The notes below the pieces were generated by a model. The model did no database searches and was not told where the DNA came from. It worked only from the letters and a program-made list of their open reading frames with translations. 64,000 bases of DNA from Sphingobacterium sp. Its GTDB lineage: Bacteria > Bacteroidota > Bacteroidia > Sphingobacteriales > Sphingobacteriaceae. Shown here in pieces: positions 9,791 through 22,248 of the stretch. The stretch spans positions 46,232-110,231 of the forward strand of contig JAIRVH010000223.1 of NCBI GenBank assembly GCA_031253985.1, read 5' to 3'. The translations under genes were made by a program, and so were the position numbers. The number at the start of each line of letters is the position of its first letter. The first letter of the stretch is position 1.

Positions 9791-10978
9791 TCACAACCAT
9801 ATCAGCGGGTTGCGAATGGGCAAATTGCGGATCACCTCATCCTCCTGTGGGTCATGATCGAGGTCGATCCAGAGCTGCAGGTAATCTTTATTCCGGAAGG
9901 CTGCTGCCGAAAATACAAGTGCCGGATGCGCAATCGGCCACTGCTCCCAATACATGACATCTTTCTGATAAGGCCATTTCTGTTTATCTGCAATATAGGG
10001 AATCATAAAATCGACTCCTTTTTGTATAGTACGTCCATCGGGTAGTGCATACTGCCAAAGGGATTTATTGGCCTTGGAAAGAATCTGGCAAATCATGGTC
10101 ATCGCATCCAGATTGAACAGCGAATAGCCATAGGGTTTTGTACGCTGCAGCTCTCTCGGGAAACTCCCGTTGCTTTCCATTTGATTCGGCAGCAATACAT
10201 CTTCATAGCGATCTGCACATTTATTGAGCAACAGGGTATCTTGTACCAAACTTGAAAATGCGGCAACCTGCATCACCCAACAGGTCCCGTGGTTATTGGC
10301 CGCATTCATCTCGTCCATCCCATATTGATGTGTTGTAAGCCAGCGTAAATAGGCCGCAAACCAGCGATGTATGGCCTCTTTGGCTGACGCGGGAAAATTC
10401 GGATCATTTTGAAATATCTTTACGCCCTGCGCCACCTCCATCAGATGAATGGTATCAATGATACCTATACCTCGCCCTGTAAAACGTCCTTGTATAGCCT
10501 GCGCATAAAGAAGATTGGGATTCATCATGGTCTCTGCATCCACAAACCAAGCCTTTAAATGGCGAAGCGCCTGCTGTACATATTTTTTATCCGGATTCAA
10601 ACGATAAGCTGAGGCCAGTGCCCCCACAATTCTGCTGAACCGGATCATCGCTTTCCGATGTTCGACGAAATTAGCCGGATTGCTCATACCATCCCTTTGT
10701 ATATAGGGGGCAGCGGGATCTTTGGGATCGGGCCACCAATAATCGCCTTCGGAATAAAAATCATGTATACCACCGGTACTCCGAACGGCTCTGTACGCAG
10801 TCACCGTCAATGGTTTCTGCTTCATCGCCCATTTCGACTGCTTTGTAATAACGGGACGCAGCACATGGATGATCTCCTGATCAAAAACACCTTCTTTACC
10901 TTTAGCCTTCAGTAATATTGGGGAAATTATAATCCCAAGAAGACAGCTTACAATGCTAACAATTGATGTTGATTTCAT
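9791..10978 (-). CDS. Alginate lyase superfamily protein (PF05426-type, PL38-like)
   Basis: DFYSEGDYWWPDPKDPAAPYIQRDG, NNHGTCW and GSFPRELQRTKPYGYSLFNLDAM motifs. Confidence 0.8.
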   Translation of the reverse strand: MKSTSIVSIVSCLLGIIISPILLKAKGKEGVFDQEIIHVLRPVITKQSKWAMKQKPLTVTAYRAVRSTGGIHDFYSEGDYWWPDPKDPAAPYIQRDGMSNPANFVEHRKAMIRFSRIVGALASAYRLNPDKKYVQQALRHLKAWFVDAETMMNPNLLYAQAIQGRFTGRGIGIIDTIHLMEVAQGVKIFQNDPNFPASAKEAIHRWFAAYLRWLTTHQYGMDEMNAANNHGTCWVMQVAAFSSLVQDTLLLNKCADRYEDVLLPNQMESNGSFPRELQRTKPYGYSLFNLDAMTMICQILSKANKSLWQYALPDGRTIQKGVDFMIPYIADKQKWPYQKDVMYWEQWPIAHPALVFSAAAFRNKDYLQLWIDLDHDPQEDEVIRNLPIRNPLIWL

Positions 10979-10995
10979 TTTTCCTCGATTTTGAT

Positions 10996-13566
10996 TTATA
11001 GGGGAACAATCCGATACCGCTTACCTTTTACCGTCTCAAATTGCACTTCGAACGTTTTCGTCGATCCTAACGATGGCAATTTGGACGGGTCCGCTATAGT
11101 AGACGGCAGCTGTTCCGGCTTGTATAGCAGGGCATTTTCTGTTACAGTGTCTGGATTGGATTCGATGCCGACAACTTTAACGGGCAGCGGTGTACGCAAA
11201 CGGCAGACACCACCGATATTGGACACGATAGCTGCTTCGGTCAGCGTCTTATTTTTCCAGGTCATATCGACAGTAAAGTTTCCTCTGGCCTTAATCCCTT
11301 TAATTGTGCCCGCAGCCCATTCATCCGGTAAAGCCGGTAATAAATGAACAGCACCATCATGACTTTGCAGCAGCATCTCTGTCATTCCTGCCGTAGCACC
11401 AAAGTTACCGTCAATTTGAAAAGGTGGATGGGCATCAAAAAGATTCGGATACGCTCCCCCACCGCTCATCTGCGCACGATCCAATTTAGGATCGATAAAA
11501 TTTAAGGCATCCTGAAGGATTTTATAAGCGTGATTTCCATCTTGAAGCCTTGCCCACCAATTTGTCTTCCAGGCCATCGACCAGCCGGTACTGACATCGC
11601 CTCTTAAAAGCAATGAACGCTTGGAGGCTGCAGCCAAAGCTTTGTTTTCTGCCAAGCTGATCTGATTGCCCGGATACAGTCCAAAAAGATGAGAAATATG
11701 GCGATGCTGATCTTTTGGATCATCCCAGTCTTTAAACCACTCTTGTAACTGCCCATATTGGCCTACCTGATAGGGATAAAGCTTTCCCTTCGCCTGTTCT
11801 AAAGCTGATCTAAACTCGGGGTCAACCTGCAGGATATTACTGGAGCGGATAACAGCTGTAAAGAGCTCACGAATGATTGCCATATCCATTGTAGAAGCCA
11901 TGGTCAACTGGTATTCTTTGCCCGCTATTTTAACCGTATTTTCAGGCGAAGTAGAAGGGTTCGTGATCAAGTATTTATTTTCGGGATCCGCGATCAGCCA
12001 TTGCAGCATAAATTGGGCCGCACCCTTCATCAAGGGATAGGCTTTCTCCTTCAAGAAAGTCCGGTCGCCCGTAAAGCGGTAGTGCTCCCAGAGATGTGTG
12101 CTCAACCATGCACCCGCCATAGGCCAGGCCGACCAACGTGGCATTCCTTTGGGATCCCAGTCATATCCCCCCGGCGGGGAAGTTTTGGCCCAGAGATCGG
12201 AATTATGGTGAACAACCCAACCTTGGTTGATATTATAATTTATCGATGCCGTTTTAGCCCCATTGACGGCCAGCTCATTCATAAAATCAAACAGAGGTTG
12301 ATGACATTCCGCAAGATTGGTATTCTCCGCTAGCCAATAATTCATCTCTGTATTGATATTGGTCGTATAATTACTACCCCAGGGCGGCTGTACATGATCG
12401 TTCCAAATACCCTGTAAATTGGCAGGCCTTCCACCTTGCCTCGAACTGGCAATCAGCAGATATCGGCCATAATGATAATACAGTGTCAAAAGTCCCAGAT
12501 CTGCTTTTTCGTTGGAAAACTGCATGATACGCTGGTCTGTCGGCAATTTATCGTGAGGCGAACTGCCATTCAGCTCAAAAGCAACACGATTGAATAGCGC
12601 CTGATAGTCTTTTTGATGACTTGAAGACAAGGTCTGAAAACTCTTTTTTGAGACATTATTCGAAAGATTTCTTGCGAGCAACCGGGCATCTTTCCCCTCC
12701 CGGCTCGGTGATTTATCAAAACCGTTAAAACTTGTCGCTTCCGTCAAAAATAAAAGTACCTCGTCAGCACCTACGATTTTAAGCTTATCCTGATCTTTTT
12801 GAACCCTGCCACCGGTTGTTTTTACCCTTACTTGCATCGCAAAGCTCATCCCTTTTCCGTTAATGCTATCATACACTACTTGCTGAGGTTCGTAATCTCT
12901 ATTCGCCACAAAACTGGGTGCTTTCCCCAAAAGGACCAGCTGATTATTGCCCTCAGCCGACACATGATAATTAAGCTTACTGGTCAGGGAAAGATCCAAT
13001 GTAAGTGATTTTTTCCGGTCTGCTTTCAATCGGACAACCAAGGCTTTGTCGGGAAAGCTGATAAAACTCTCCCGTTGATATTGAACCCCTTCGTAGGAAT
13101 AGCTGACCAGGTTAATAGCCCGCGCGAGATCCAGCTCCCTTTTATAGTCTTTAACCTTTTTTTCATCCTGACGAAAATCCAGCCAGAGATCTCCCATCGG
13201 CAGATAGCGCGCCGAATATGGTCCCTGCATTTTCTTCCAGAGAACGGCTGCATCGTCATACTTTCCGGTAAAAATAGCTTCGCGCACCTGAGGTAGGACC
13301 TGAGGGCCCTTTGGATTATTGCCCGCATCGGGTTCACCCGACCACAACGTATTATCGTTAATCTGGAACCTATCTTTACGCACCCCGCCAAAGACCATGG
13401 CGCCTGTTGTGCCATTACCGAGCGGCAGCGCCTCTTCCCAAAGCGATGCCGGCTGATTATACCAAAGCTTAAGCTGCTGCGAATTGCTTTGTGCACGGCA
13501 GGGCGAAATCGTCCCTAGTACGCCAAGCAGTAAAAAGAGGTTCAAATGATTTGTTACTTTTAACAT
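10996..13566 (-). CDS. Glycoside hydrolase family 95 (alpha-L-fucosidase/galactosidase)
   Basis: [74 protein letters not shown]. Confidence 0.93.
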   Translation of the reverse strand: MLKVTNHLNLFLLLGVLGTISPCRAQSNSQQLKLWYNQPASLWEEALPLGNGTTGAMVFGGVRKDRFQINDNTLWSGEPDAGNNPKGPQVLPQVREAIFTGKYDDAAVLWKKMQGPYSARYLPMGDLWLDFRQDEKKVKDYKRELDLARAINLVSYSYEGVQYQRESFISFPDKALVVRLKADRKKSLTLDLSLTSKLNYHVSAEGNNQLVLLGKAPSFVANRDYEPQQVVYDSINGKGMSFAMQVRVKTTGGRVQKDQDKLKIVGADEVLLFLTEATSFNGFDKSPSREGKDARLLARNLSNNVSKKSFQTLSSSHQKDYQALFNRVAFELNGSSPHDKLPTDQRIMQFSNEKADLGLLTLYYHYGRYLLIASSRQGGRPANLQGIWNDHVQPPWGSNYTTNINTEMNYWLAENTNLAECHQPLFDFMNELAVNGAKTASINYNINQGWVVHHNSDLWAKTSPPGGYDWDPKGMPRWSAWPMAGAWLSTHLWEHYRFTGDRTFLKEKAYPLMKGAAQFMLQWLIADPENKYLITNPSTSPENTVKIAGKEYQLTMASTMDMAIIRELFTAVIRSSNILQVDPEFRSALEQAKGKLYPYQVGQYGQLQEWFKDWDDPKDQHRHISHLFGLYPGNQISLAENKALAAASKRSLLLRGDVSTGWSMAWKTNWWARLQDGNHAYKILQDALNFIDPKLDRAQMSGGGAYPNLFDAHPPFQIDGNFGATAGMTEMLLQSHDGAVHLLPALPDEWAAGTIKGIKARGNFTVDMTWKNKTLTEAAIVSNIGGVCRLRTPLPVKVVGIESNPDTVTENALLYKPEQLPSTIADPSKLPSLGSTKTFEVQFETVKGKRYRIVPL

Positions 13567-13573
13567 CTTGTAC

Positions 13574-16045
13574 TTATTTTTCTATTGTTAACAAGGTACT
13601 TGCAGATCCTTCCATCCGACCGGATACCACAGCCCTTCCCGAAGGCAGCTGAAGTTTAATCAGTGCACGGCCATTATACGCCTGTACTTTTTTCGATCCC
13701 GTAGAAGTCCCTTGATCGACAATCAACTGACCATCGCCGGTTGAACCGAAATAAATCCAATCTTTCGCATCCAGACAGGGGGTATTCGTTTCATCCACAA
13801 TCTGAGCCTGCACAGTAATCATATCACCTTTCGCAGCAACCTGCTCGACAAGCAGCTTTGCTGGCTTACCCCATTTTTTTGTCTGATATTGCTGTTCAAT
13901 TTCATCCACGAGCATGTCGCGGCCATTTTTCGCAATAGCTTTAATCTGATTGTTTCCTTCTTTCAATTTCACCATCCACCTTAAGCCCGCGGCTGGAAAA
14001 TCCTGACTGTTTCTTTTCTTTATTCCCTGACTTTCTCCATTGACAAAAAGCTCCACCTCCTTGGCATTGGAATACACCTTGATCATTTTTGACTCCTCCT
14101 TTTCACCCCAACGAACCGGCCAGCTATGTCCATAAATATGCAGCATTGGCTTCGCTGTCCAATATGACTGGAATACGTAGTAAGATTCCTTTTTGGTAAA
14201 ATCACGCTCTACAACACCCTTCTGATTGACATAGGGCACAGGATTGTCTGGCCGCACCGGAGTCGAAAAATCTTTAAATGGCCAATAGGCAGTCCCTGTG
14301 AGCCAAGGCATGGTTTCCTGTTCTTTTAAGTGCCAGTCGATGAGATTACAGATATAACTCTCACTCCAGTCTCCATCCTTGGAAACCCGGGCTGCACCAC
14401 CAATAAGTGAGGCATCGCCTGCCCGCTCATCTGTCGTACCGTCGCCTTTGATTTTCGCCAAAGCGCGATCAGGATCCTCGGCATGTCTTCTCGCATGGCT
14501 ATCTCCCCCCCATTCCACATGAAGAAAATGTTTTACCTTTTTCATTTCTTCTTCTGAAGCGGCTTTGTAATCGGTATAAACACCCCTGTACCAACCGGCC
14601 CAAATGGATGGCGAATAGATATCAACTATATCTTTACAGAAATCACAGCGCCGTATCGCTGTTTTTCTGTTCGGATCCAATTGATGAGACAAGGTATTGA
14701 GTTCACTCATAAAAGCTCTGATCTTCGCCTGATCGAATTCCGTAAAATCCCCCGGCCAATCATTTTCGTTGCCGAGCCCCCAGATAATGACCGATGGATG
14801 GTTGTAATGCTGTTCAATCATATTGGTCAGCATCCGTTTTCCCTGACGCTGGTAGACTTCTCCTCCCAGCCCGCCCCTGCACCATGGAATCTCCTCCCAA
14901 ACCAAGATACCCAGGCTATCACAGGCTTCAAGCACTTTACGGCTCTGCTGGTAATGTCCCAAACGTATAAAGTTTACACCCATCTCTTTCATCAGGGTCA
15001 TCTCTTGCAGGATTTGTTCATCAGTCATGGCGGCAGCCACACCGGCATGATCCTCATGACGGTGCGTACCACGAAGCAAAAGCCTTTTGCCGTTCAGCAG
15101 AAAAGGACCTTTTTCTTTAAATTCTACATGTCTAAAGCCAAATACGCTCTCTTCTTTATAGACCTGTCCATTACTTTTGACCGTTGTGACCAGACGGTAT
15201 AAAGCGGGTTGCTCTGGACTCCAAAGCTGCGGCTTCTTGACCAGGAATTGTCCAAATTCAAGGTTTAACGCGCCCCTATTCACCTGCGGCTTCTGCGTTT
15301 GCACCATTTTTCCCGTAGGGTCGTAGAGTTGTGTTTCGACTTCAAAATCTGTCTGGGCTGAAGATGGCATCAGCCGTCCATGAATATGGACTACTCCCTG
15401 CTTACCATCGGCTCCGACTGTCGCATCGACAAATACACGCTCCAAGGCTGTCTGCGGGACATATTTCAAGTTAAGGTGCCTATAAATGCCGCCATAGATG
15501 TTAAAATCAGACAGATCAGAAGGAATCATTTCTAAATCACGTGAATTATCAACCCGGATTGAAAGCGGAATTTTACCTTTAAATTGTTTCTTAAAAGCAT
15601 CTGTGTTTTTAAACTTCTCAACCGCATCCGTAATGTCCACAGTCCATTCGTCATAGCCGCCGACATGCTCACCAACTTTAACCGTATGGATATAAACGGA
15701 TGTCTTTTGCCCAGCCCCTTCAAAATGAAGCAGGGTACGACCATGTAAATATGGGTTGTCTATAGCCAGCGATTTTCTATACCAGCTTGGCCCCTGATAA
15801 TAATTTACAGCAGGATCTACGGCATCCAGGGCATTATAACAATGTGGCAGATCCACCTGCTGCCATAAGGGAACAGACTCGGGATTACCGGCTCCCACAG
15901 GTCTTACGGCCTCCCAGATGCCACCAAGATCACTCTTCAAAAAATCCCAGCCTTGATCAATCCGCCTGACTTCCTGAGCGTGGAGCTGCGAAACTCCAAA
16001 AGTCAACAACAACGCAATTATTTTATTCAATCTACTTTTCTTCAT
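13574..16045 (-). CDS. Glycoside hydrolase family 2 (beta-galactosidase/glucuronidase type)
   Basis: [45 protein letters not shown]; likely start is [14 protein letters not shown] (signal peptide) rather than the longest ORF start at 16090. Confidence 0.9.
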   Translation of the reverse strand: MKKSRLNKIIALLLTFGVSQLHAQEVRRIDQGWDFLKSDLGGIWEAVRPVGAGNPESVPLWQQVDLPHCYNALDAVDPAVNYYQGPSWYRKSLAIDNPYLHGRTLLHFEGAGQKTSVYIHTVKVGEHVGGYDEWTVDITDAVEKFKNTDAFKKQFKGKIPLSIRVDNSRDLEMIPSDLSDFNIYGGIYRHLNLKYVPQTALERVFVDATVGADGKQGVVHIHGRLMPSSAQTDFEVETQLYDPTGKMVQTQKPQVNRGALNLEFGQFLVKKPQLWSPEQPALYRLVTTVKSNGQVYKEESVFGFRHVEFKEKGPFLLNGKRLLLRGTHRHEDHAGVAAAMTDEQILQEMTLMKEMGVNFIRLGHYQQSRKVLEACDSLGILVWEEIPWCRGGLGGEVYQRQGKRMLTNMIEQHYNHPSVIIWGLGNENDWPGDFTEFDQAKIRAFMSELNTLSHQLDPNRKTAIRRCDFCKDIVDIYSPSIWAGWYRGVYTDYKAASEEEMKKVKHFLHVEWGGDSHARRHAEDPDRALAKIKGDGTTDERAGDASLIGGAARVSKDGDWSESYICNLIDWHLKEQETMPWLTGTAYWPFKDFSTPVRPDNPVPYVNQKGVVERDFTKKESYYVFQSYWTAKPMLHIYGHSWPVRWGEKEESKMIKVYSNAKEVELFVNGESQGIKKRNSQDFPAAGLRWMVKLKEGNNQIKAIAKNGRDMLVDEIEQQYQTKKWGKPAKLLVEQVAAKGDMITVQAQIVDETNTPCLDAKDWIYFGSTGDGQLIVDQGTSTGSKKVQAYNGRALIKLQLPSGRAVVSGRMEGSASTLLTIEK

Positions 16046-16082
16046 TATGCTATTTGAGTATCTGCTTTCCATCTTATCGGCC

Positions 16083-17528
16083 TTACTCATCCAGAGCTCC
16101 GGTTTTCATTTTCTTTGCTCCTGACGGTGTATTTCCCTTAAATTTCCCGGCTATTTCGACCTTAATTACATTGGCAACTGCATCAATTGCCTGTTCTGGT
16201 ACGCTGATCCCGATCCCCGCGGCATTCTTTTTCACCTTTAACACCCGGCCATCAGCTAGAAGACTGGCTTTTAACACTTTGTTTGTAACAGGAAGTTCAA
16301 CTATTCCATTTTTCGGCCAGTCAAATACGGATATATATAAATAAGTTCGGTTTCCGTCTTCCTTCATGGTACATCTCCCCCATTCAAATGGTTGTAAGGG
16401 ACTGCTCTTGGTCGCATAGATGGCTTCACTATTTGTTTTCATCCATTTACCAATGACAGCCAAACGCGCTATACTTTCCTGCGGAAATGATCCGTCTGGT
16501 TTTGGACCAACGTTCAGTAAATAGTTTCCACCCTTGGAAGCGATGTCAACAAGATTGCGGATTAAGGTCTCCGCTGACTTCCATTTCTGATCGGATGTAC
16601 GATAACCCCAGGTACCATTCATCGTCATACAGGTTTCCCAGTGTTTACCTTCAAGTTCACTCCAATCCGGAATTTTCTGCTCGGGTGTTTTTGTATCGCC
16701 CGGAAAATTAGGCCGTTTCAATCGATCATTGGTAATAATATTTGGCTGCAAAGCCAATTGTTCCTGAAGCATATTTGCCGCTTCATCGGTCATATTGGTC
16801 GGTGTATCCCACCACAACACGGCAATATCACCATAGTTACTTAGCAATTCTTTGACCTGTGGCACCGATACGTTTTTGATATAATCGTTGAAACTGGCTG
16901 TTTCTTGTTTTGGATCCCAATGACCATGATGTGCTAAGGTGTAGGCATCAATACGCGTTGAATCTGGATTAGGCCAACCTTCCCGCATTAATTTACGGGC
17001 AGCAGATCCCCCGGGATTATTCCAATCCTGTGCCTGTGAGTAATAAAAGCCAAGTTTAACACCATATTTCCGGCAGGCTTCCGCCAAAGGTTTCAGCACG
17101 TCCTTTCCGTAAGGAGTAGCATCAACGATGTTCCACTTGCTCGCTTTTGTTTCGAAGAGTGCGAAACCATCGTGATGCTTTGCGGTGATAATCAGATATT
17201 TCATCCCGGCATCTTTGGCCATGCGTACCCATTCATCTGGATTATAGGCTGTGGGATTAAATTGTTGGGCCATGGCCTGATACTCATCAACCGGGATTTT
17301 AGATCGGTTCATGATCCATTCTGCTCCACCGCGTGCTTGTTCGTGCCCTCTATAAACACCGCCAAACTGGGCATAGACTCCCCAATGGATAAACATGCCA
17401 AACCGGGCTTCCTCCCACCATTTCATGCGTACACTATCAGGCATGCGACTTACTTGCGCATACAATACCCCCTTACTCATACCCATGATGAGGACAAGTG
17501 CCAGCAACATTTTATATATAGCTTTCAT
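16083..17528 (-). CDS. Glycoside hydrolase family 29 alpha-L-fucosidase
   Basis: WWEEARFGMFIHWGVYAQ, YLIITAKHHDGFALF, DIAVLWWDTP; likely start is MKAIYKMLLALV (17528). Confidence 0.93.
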   Translation of the reverse strand: MKAIYKMLLALVLIMGMSKGVLYAQVSRMPDSVRMKWWEEARFGMFIHWGVYAQFGGVYRGHEQARGGAEWIMNRSKIPVDEYQAMAQQFNPTAYNPDEWVRMAKDAGMKYLIITAKHHDGFALFETKASKWNIVDATPYGKDVLKPLAEACRKYGVKLGFYYSQAQDWNNPGGSAARKLMREGWPNPDSTRIDAYTLAHHGHWDPKQETASFNDYIKNVSVPQVKELLSNYGDIAVLWWDTPTNMTDEAANMLQEQLALQPNIITNDRLKRPNFPGDTKTPEQKIPDWSELEGKHWETCMTMNGTWGYRTSDQKWKSAETLIRNLVDIASKGGNYLLNVGPKPDGSFPQESIARLAVIGKWMKTNSEAIYATKSSPLQPFEWGRCTMKEDGNRTYLYISVFDWPKNGIVELPVTNKVLKASLLADGRVLKVKKNAAGIGISVPEQAIDAVANVIKVEIAGKFKGNTPSGAKKMKTGALDE

Positions 17529-17553
17529 ACCTAAATTTTTCACAGTCCTTAAT

Positions 17554-19122
17554 TTAGAAACCTGGTGTTTGCTTAAAATTGTCATTACCTAAACTTTTGG
17601 CCATATCTACCTCAGACTGAGGCACAGGCCATAAGGTATCTCTTGCCATAAATAATCTTGACGCGCCATCTGGATCCTTGATTTTATCCATCACCTCTTT
17701 GATCAGTCCCCAGCGTTTCAGATCAAAATAACGCTGTCCCTCCAGCGCCAGTTCAATCCTGCGCTCATGACGGATAATATCGCGAAATTCACTTTTTGTC
17801 AAGGAGCCACCAAACTGCAATAAAGGCATTTTCACATCATCTCTGGAACGTACTTTATTCAATGCATCGACAGCTGTTTGGTCGGGTCCCACACTTTCAT
17901 TCTTTGCTTCCGCATACATCAACAAAATATCAGCATAACGTAAGAACACCCAGTCCTGATCACTCTGCGTGGCATAACTTGTCGGCCATTTTGATTCGTT
18001 GATATATTTTCTGGGCAAAAACCCGCCCAATACGCCCTCAGCGACAGGATCGAAAGCGGAAGAGGCTGTAGTGCCGCGCCAAACACCGCGGTACATAATG
18101 GTCGACTTCAAACGTGGATCTCTATTTTCGTAGGGATTTTTAGCATCGTAAACTGACGATTCTTTAATATCCTTACCATCGATAGCATAATAGGAATCCA
18201 CCAGATAACCCAAAGGCTGTATCGTTTTTAGATAGGAATACATCATATCTGCCGGACTGTACATATTGGGTGGTAAAAATCGTGCTGAAAACATGATTTC
18301 GGGATTACCATTTTGCCCAGGCTTTCTGAAGAGATCACGGTATCCCCCCTGGTAGATCGAAAACTTGTTTTCGTCCATAATTATCTTCGCTGTTACAGCC
18401 GCCTCTGCCCACTTCTTAGCTGTCAGCAACACCTTTGTTTTGTATCCGAGTGCAGATCCTCTTACAGCATGCCCCTTATAGCTTGTATTTGGCAGTTTTT
18501 CACTCGCATAGTCTAGATCTGCTAAAATCGCGTCCACAACGTTATTTTTGGGTGTTCTACCCAGCCGAATACTCGCATCGTCCATGCCCAGAGGTTCTAA
18601 AGTCAATGGCACATCGCCGTACAGATTGGTCAATAGAAAGTAGTAATGGGCGCGGATAAAACGAGCTTCCGCTTTATATCGGTCACGGTCCTGCTGGCTC
18701 ATACTTGTAATACGGTCAATATTGGCAATCAATTTATTGCATGCCGCAATGGCCTGATAAGAAATCTCATATCCCTCCGATTGCATCCCGCCTGTTGTCG
18801 AGGAGATTCCTGACCGCGAGATAATATTGAAATTATTGGATGTACTGGACACAAAGGCATCGTCTGAAAGTCCATCCCAAAACATGCTGGTTCCGCCCCA
18901 TCCACCACGCGCATTGGATGAAGATGTCGAATTATACCCCCGGCAAAGGAATTCATAACAACCTGATAAGGCCAAATCAGCATCAGCCTGCGTTTTCCAA
19001 AAGTTTGATTCGGAAATTTTATCTGTTGGATTTTTATTTAAAAAATCTTTTGTACAGCTTCCTAAGGCCATTAGAGCGGCCAAGCTCAGCGATAGATATG
19101 TTTTTTTTACGTTATTTTTCAT
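17554..19122 (-). CDS. SusD/RagB family outer membrane lipoprotein
   Basis: Lipobox LMALGSCTKDFLN, SusD fold motifs, C-terminal RHERRIELALEGQRYFDLKRWG. Confidence 0.95.
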   Translation of the reverse strand: MKNNVKKTYLSLSLAALMALGSCTKDFLNKNPTDKISESNFWKTQADADLALSGCYEFLCRGYNSTSSSNARGGWGGTSMFWDGLSDDAFVSSTSNNFNIISRSGISSTTGGMQSEGYEISYQAIAACNKLIANIDRITSMSQQDRDRYKAEARFIRAHYYFLLTNLYGDVPLTLEPLGMDDASIRLGRTPKNNVVDAILADLDYASEKLPNTSYKGHAVRGSALGYKTKVLLTAKKWAEAAVTAKIIMDENKFSIYQGGYRDLFRKPGQNGNPEIMFSARFLPPNMYSPADMMYSYLKTIQPLGYLVDSYYAIDGKDIKESSVYDAKNPYENRDPRLKSTIMYRGVWRGTTASSAFDPVAEGVLGGFLPRKYINESKWPTSYATQSDQDWVFLRYADILLMYAEAKNESVGPDQTAVDALNKVRSRDDVKMPLLQFGGSLTKSEFRDIIRHERRIELALEGQRYFDLKRWGLIKEVMDKIKDPDGASRLFMARDTLWPVPQSEVDMAKSLGNDNFKQTPGF

Positions 19123-19149
19123 CTGTAAATATTTTTTTGTTACCCGATA

Positions 19150-22100
19150 TTAGAAGGTGATATTGGCTCCAAATGCAAACACTTTATTCTGAGGATGAGT
19201 TACATAGCGTCCAGATGTTGCACCACCGCTTGAAGACACTCCCCGCTCAGGATCTAAACCCGGAAACTTGGAGAACGTCAGCAGGTTGTCCGCTGCAAAA
19301 TAGATCCGAAGGCCCGAAATACCCGCTTTGGACAAACTGCTCTGCGGGATAGAGTAACCTACCTGAATATTTTTAAGACGCAAAAACGATCCGTCCTTTA
19401 AAAAGAAAGTGGATGCGGTCCTGACATTGTTCGCTGCAGGCGTATTTTCAGCACCTACAATCGGCAAGGATGCATTCGGATTCTCCGGAGTCCAGGCATC
19501 CATCCAGTCGCGGGTAAATGTGCCCCCCTGTCTGAATGGTACTATCCCCCACTCACTCACAAATATTTTTTGTCCCTGGGATCCGAAGAAAAAGGCCGTA
19601 AAGTCAAAGTTCTTCCATACTGCAGTCGCATTAAAGGAGTAATCGAAATCTGGATAGGCGCCTGCCACGACAACACGATCGTTATTGTCGACAACTTTAT
19701 CTCCATTCACGTCGGCGAATTTCAGATAACCCGGTTGCGCTGGAATCTGTTGCACCGGAGAGGCTGCCACCTCTTCCTTCGAGCGGAATATGCCAGTATT
19801 CTCCAGAAGATAAAAACTTCCGTACGGCAAACCTTCCCGAATAATGGTATTGCCCGAGATACGCTCAGCACCATACTTCATCACCTTGTTGCGATTGGCC
19901 TGAATATTTCCATTGAGCGTCAACGAGACCTCTCCAATTTTATCGCGATACTGAAGACCTAGTTCAATACCTCTATTGCGCAACTCCCCATAATTTACCG
20001 TCGGTGCTGTCAGGCCAATATAAGACGGGAAAGCCGTAGAAGCGGATAAAATATCAGAAGTTACCTTATTATACCAATCGAAAGAAGCCGTCAACTTGTT
20101 GTTCCATAAACCGATATCCACACCGAAATCCAGGACTTTGGTACTTTCCCACTTGATCCGGTCATTGGCCATGGCGACCTGACGAGCCCCCTGCTGCAGC
20201 GTTTCATCAAAAGGGTAAGCGAAAGAAGAGTTGTATACAATCTGATACGGATAATTACCGATATTCTGATTACCCAATGTTCCGATTGAAGCTCTTAATT
20301 TTAGCTCATTCACGACCTCTTTCATTTTTGCTCCATAAAAAGCTTCATCCGAGACTTTCCAACCTCCGGATAGGGAAGGGAAAAATGCCCATTTTCTATT
20401 TTCAGGAAAACGTGAAGATGCGTCATAACGTGCATTACCTTCCAATAGATACTTGCCTTTGTAGTCATAGTTTAAGCGACCATAATAAGACCTTAATGAC
20501 CATTCATTGGTTACACCATTATTCGACTGTTGTCCGGCTCCGCCACCATCAAGCTCAAGCAAGTCATTGTTGGGAAATTGCAGCCTGCTTCCGAACAATT
20601 TTTGCGTTTTATTATATTCGGCCTGTGTTCCTGCCAGTACTTTGATATTGTGATTTCCGAAGGACTTATCGTACGTCAGTTGGGTATACCCCACTGGATA
20701 CACATTGTTGTCGTCCGTTACTTCAAGCCCCTGTCCTCCAACATCAAGTTGTCTGGCGGGCAGATCATCAGGTTTAGCAAACCACATATACTGGTTAATC
20801 ACAGGTTTATTGGTATAGTTTTTTGTAAAACCATAGGTTAAACCGCCGCTTGTCTTCCAATCCAGTCCATCCAATATTTTCACATTGAGGAAGATATTGC
20901 CCTGCATAAAATAATTGTTCAGTCTGGTAAATGCATTTTCAGCGACTGCAACCGGGTTTTTATTTGGGGATTGAAAAGGATATGCCCTAGAAGTATAACG
21001 GCCACTGCCATCGGGTAATATGGGTCCATATAACGGTGATTGGCTAATTGTGGACAAAAATTGATCTTCACTTCCGTTTCTAGGATATTTTCGATCGCCA
21101 TAGTTCAGGGTAATACTTGACCCAAAACTGATCCGCTCATTGATTTTAGAACCCAGATTCAGCTGCAGATTATACTTTTTAAAGGAAGTCCCGATCATAA
21201 TATCAGGTTGATTGACATAGCCCAATATGACGTTGTAATTTGTTCCTCCTGCCCCGCCACTTAAACTTAAATTGTGTGTCTGTACAGGAACAGTTCTAAA
21301 TACAGCGTCTAACCAGTTAAAATCGGGGTATAATGTTTTATCTGTTGCATTTTTGTAGGCATCGATCATCTCCTGGCTAAAAGAAGCATTTGGATTCGTT
21401 ACACCCGAGTTTTTATTTGCCTGATTATACAGGTTCATATAATCCACGGAATTATAGACCAGATCTGGCAGCGCAGAGGCTTTGGTAATTCCCACATTGT
21501 AATCATAACTAAGCTGTGTCTTTCCTGCCTTGCCCTGCTTTGTCGTCACGAGGATCACACCATTTGCTGCCCTTGCGCCATAAATAGCGGCTGAGGCAGC
21601 ATCTTTCAATACCGTTATATTCTCGATCGCCTGGGGATTTAAATTTTCCAGGCTTCCCGGAATACCGTCCACAATAACCAATGGTGCAGAAGAAGCCCCA
21701 TACGACCCCAATCCGCGGACCTGTAGATTTACATTTTCATTACCCGCTTCACCCGATCCTTGGGTAACACGAAGTCCGGGCATGCGGCCCTGAAGCAATT
21801 GTGTGGGATTCGTAGCGATACGCTTGTTGAGGACCTTTCCTTCGACGGCAGCAACCGCGCCTGTTAAATTACTTTTTTTCTGGGTACCGTAGCCGACGAC
21901 GACCACTTCGTCAATCAGACTACTGGACTCCTGCAATACAAGGTTAATATGATTCTTCTTGTCGACAGCAACCTCAGCTTTCTCTCTGCCCACCAAAGAG
22001 AAAATCAGCACATCAACGTCCCGTGCAAGAATCTGATAATTGCCGGCGCCGTCGGTTACCGTTCCGGTTTTCACCCCTTTTATCTGTACTGTGACCCCTG

Positions 22101-22239
22101 CAAGAGGCTCTCCTCCCGGGGAGGTTACTTTTCCGGATACTTTTAATTGTGACTGAGCCAGCACCACCGGTGCGGACATACTCATCAATGAAAATAAAAG
22201 TAACCCCTTCCCTACCGTTTTGGTTATCGGTGTTATCAT
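19150..22239 (-). CDS. SusC/RagA family TonB-dependent receptor
   Basis: CarboxypepD_reg N-domain, DEVVVVGYGTQKKSNLTGAV, NGVILVTTKQGK. Confidence 0.97.
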   Translation of the reverse strand: MITPITKTVGKGLLLFSLMSMSAPVVLAQSQLKVSGKVTSPGGEPLAGVTVQIKGVKTGTVTDGAGNYQILARDVDVLIFSLVGREKAEVAVDKKNHINLVLQESSSLIDEVVVVGYGTQKKSNLTGAVAAVEGKVLNKRIATNPTQLLQGRMPGLRVTQGSGEAGNENVNLQVRGLGSYGASSAPLVIVDGIPGSLENLNPQAIENITVLKDAASAAIYGARAANGVILVTTKQGKAGKTQLSYDYNVGITKASALPDLVYNSVDYMNLYNQANKNSGVTNPNASFSQEMIDAYKNATDKTLYPDFNWLDAVFRTVPVQTHNLSLSGGAGGTNYNVILGYVNQPDIMIGTSFKKYNLQLNLGSKINERISFGSSITLNYGDRKYPRNGSEDQFLSTISQSPLYGPILPDGSGRYTSRAYPFQSPNKNPVAVAENAFTRLNNYFMQGNIFLNVKILDGLDWKTSGGLTYGFTKNYTNKPVINQYMWFAKPDDLPARQLDVGGQGLEVTDDNNVYPVGYTQLTYDKSFGNHNIKVLAGTQAEYNKTQKLFGSRLQFPNNDLLELDGGGAGQQSNNGVTNEWSLRSYYGRLNYDYKGKYLLEGNARYDASSRFPENRKWAFFPSLSGGWKVSDEAFYGAKMKEVVNELKLRASIGTLGNQNIGNYPYQIVYNSSFAYPFDETLQQGARQVAMANDRIKWESTKVLDFGVDIGLWNNKLTASFDWYNKVTSDILSASTAFPSYIGLTAPTVNYGELRNRGIELGLQYRDKIGEVSLTLNGNIQANRNKVMKYGAERISGNTIIREGLPYGSFYLLENTGIFRSKEEVAASPVQQIPAQPGYLKFADVNGDKVVDNNDRVVVAGAYPDFDYSFNATAVWKNFDFTAFFFGSQGQKIFVSEWGIVPFRQGGTFTRDWMDAWTPENPNASLPIVGAENTPAANNVRTASTFFLKDGSFLRLKNIQVGYSIPQSSLSKAGISGLRIYFAADNLLTFSKFPGLDPERGVSSSGGATSGRYVTHPQNKVFAFGANITF

Positions 22240-22248
22240 AGTTGTTTT

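Noticed and set aside
14681-15202. 173-aa plus-strand ORF opposite the GH2 gene
   Set aside because: Overlaps a well-supported GH2 frame; no family signature
16083-16090. Apparent overlap of GH2 and GH29 genes
   Set aside because: Depends on the longest ORF start; the signal peptide supports a GH2 start at 16045, removing the overlap
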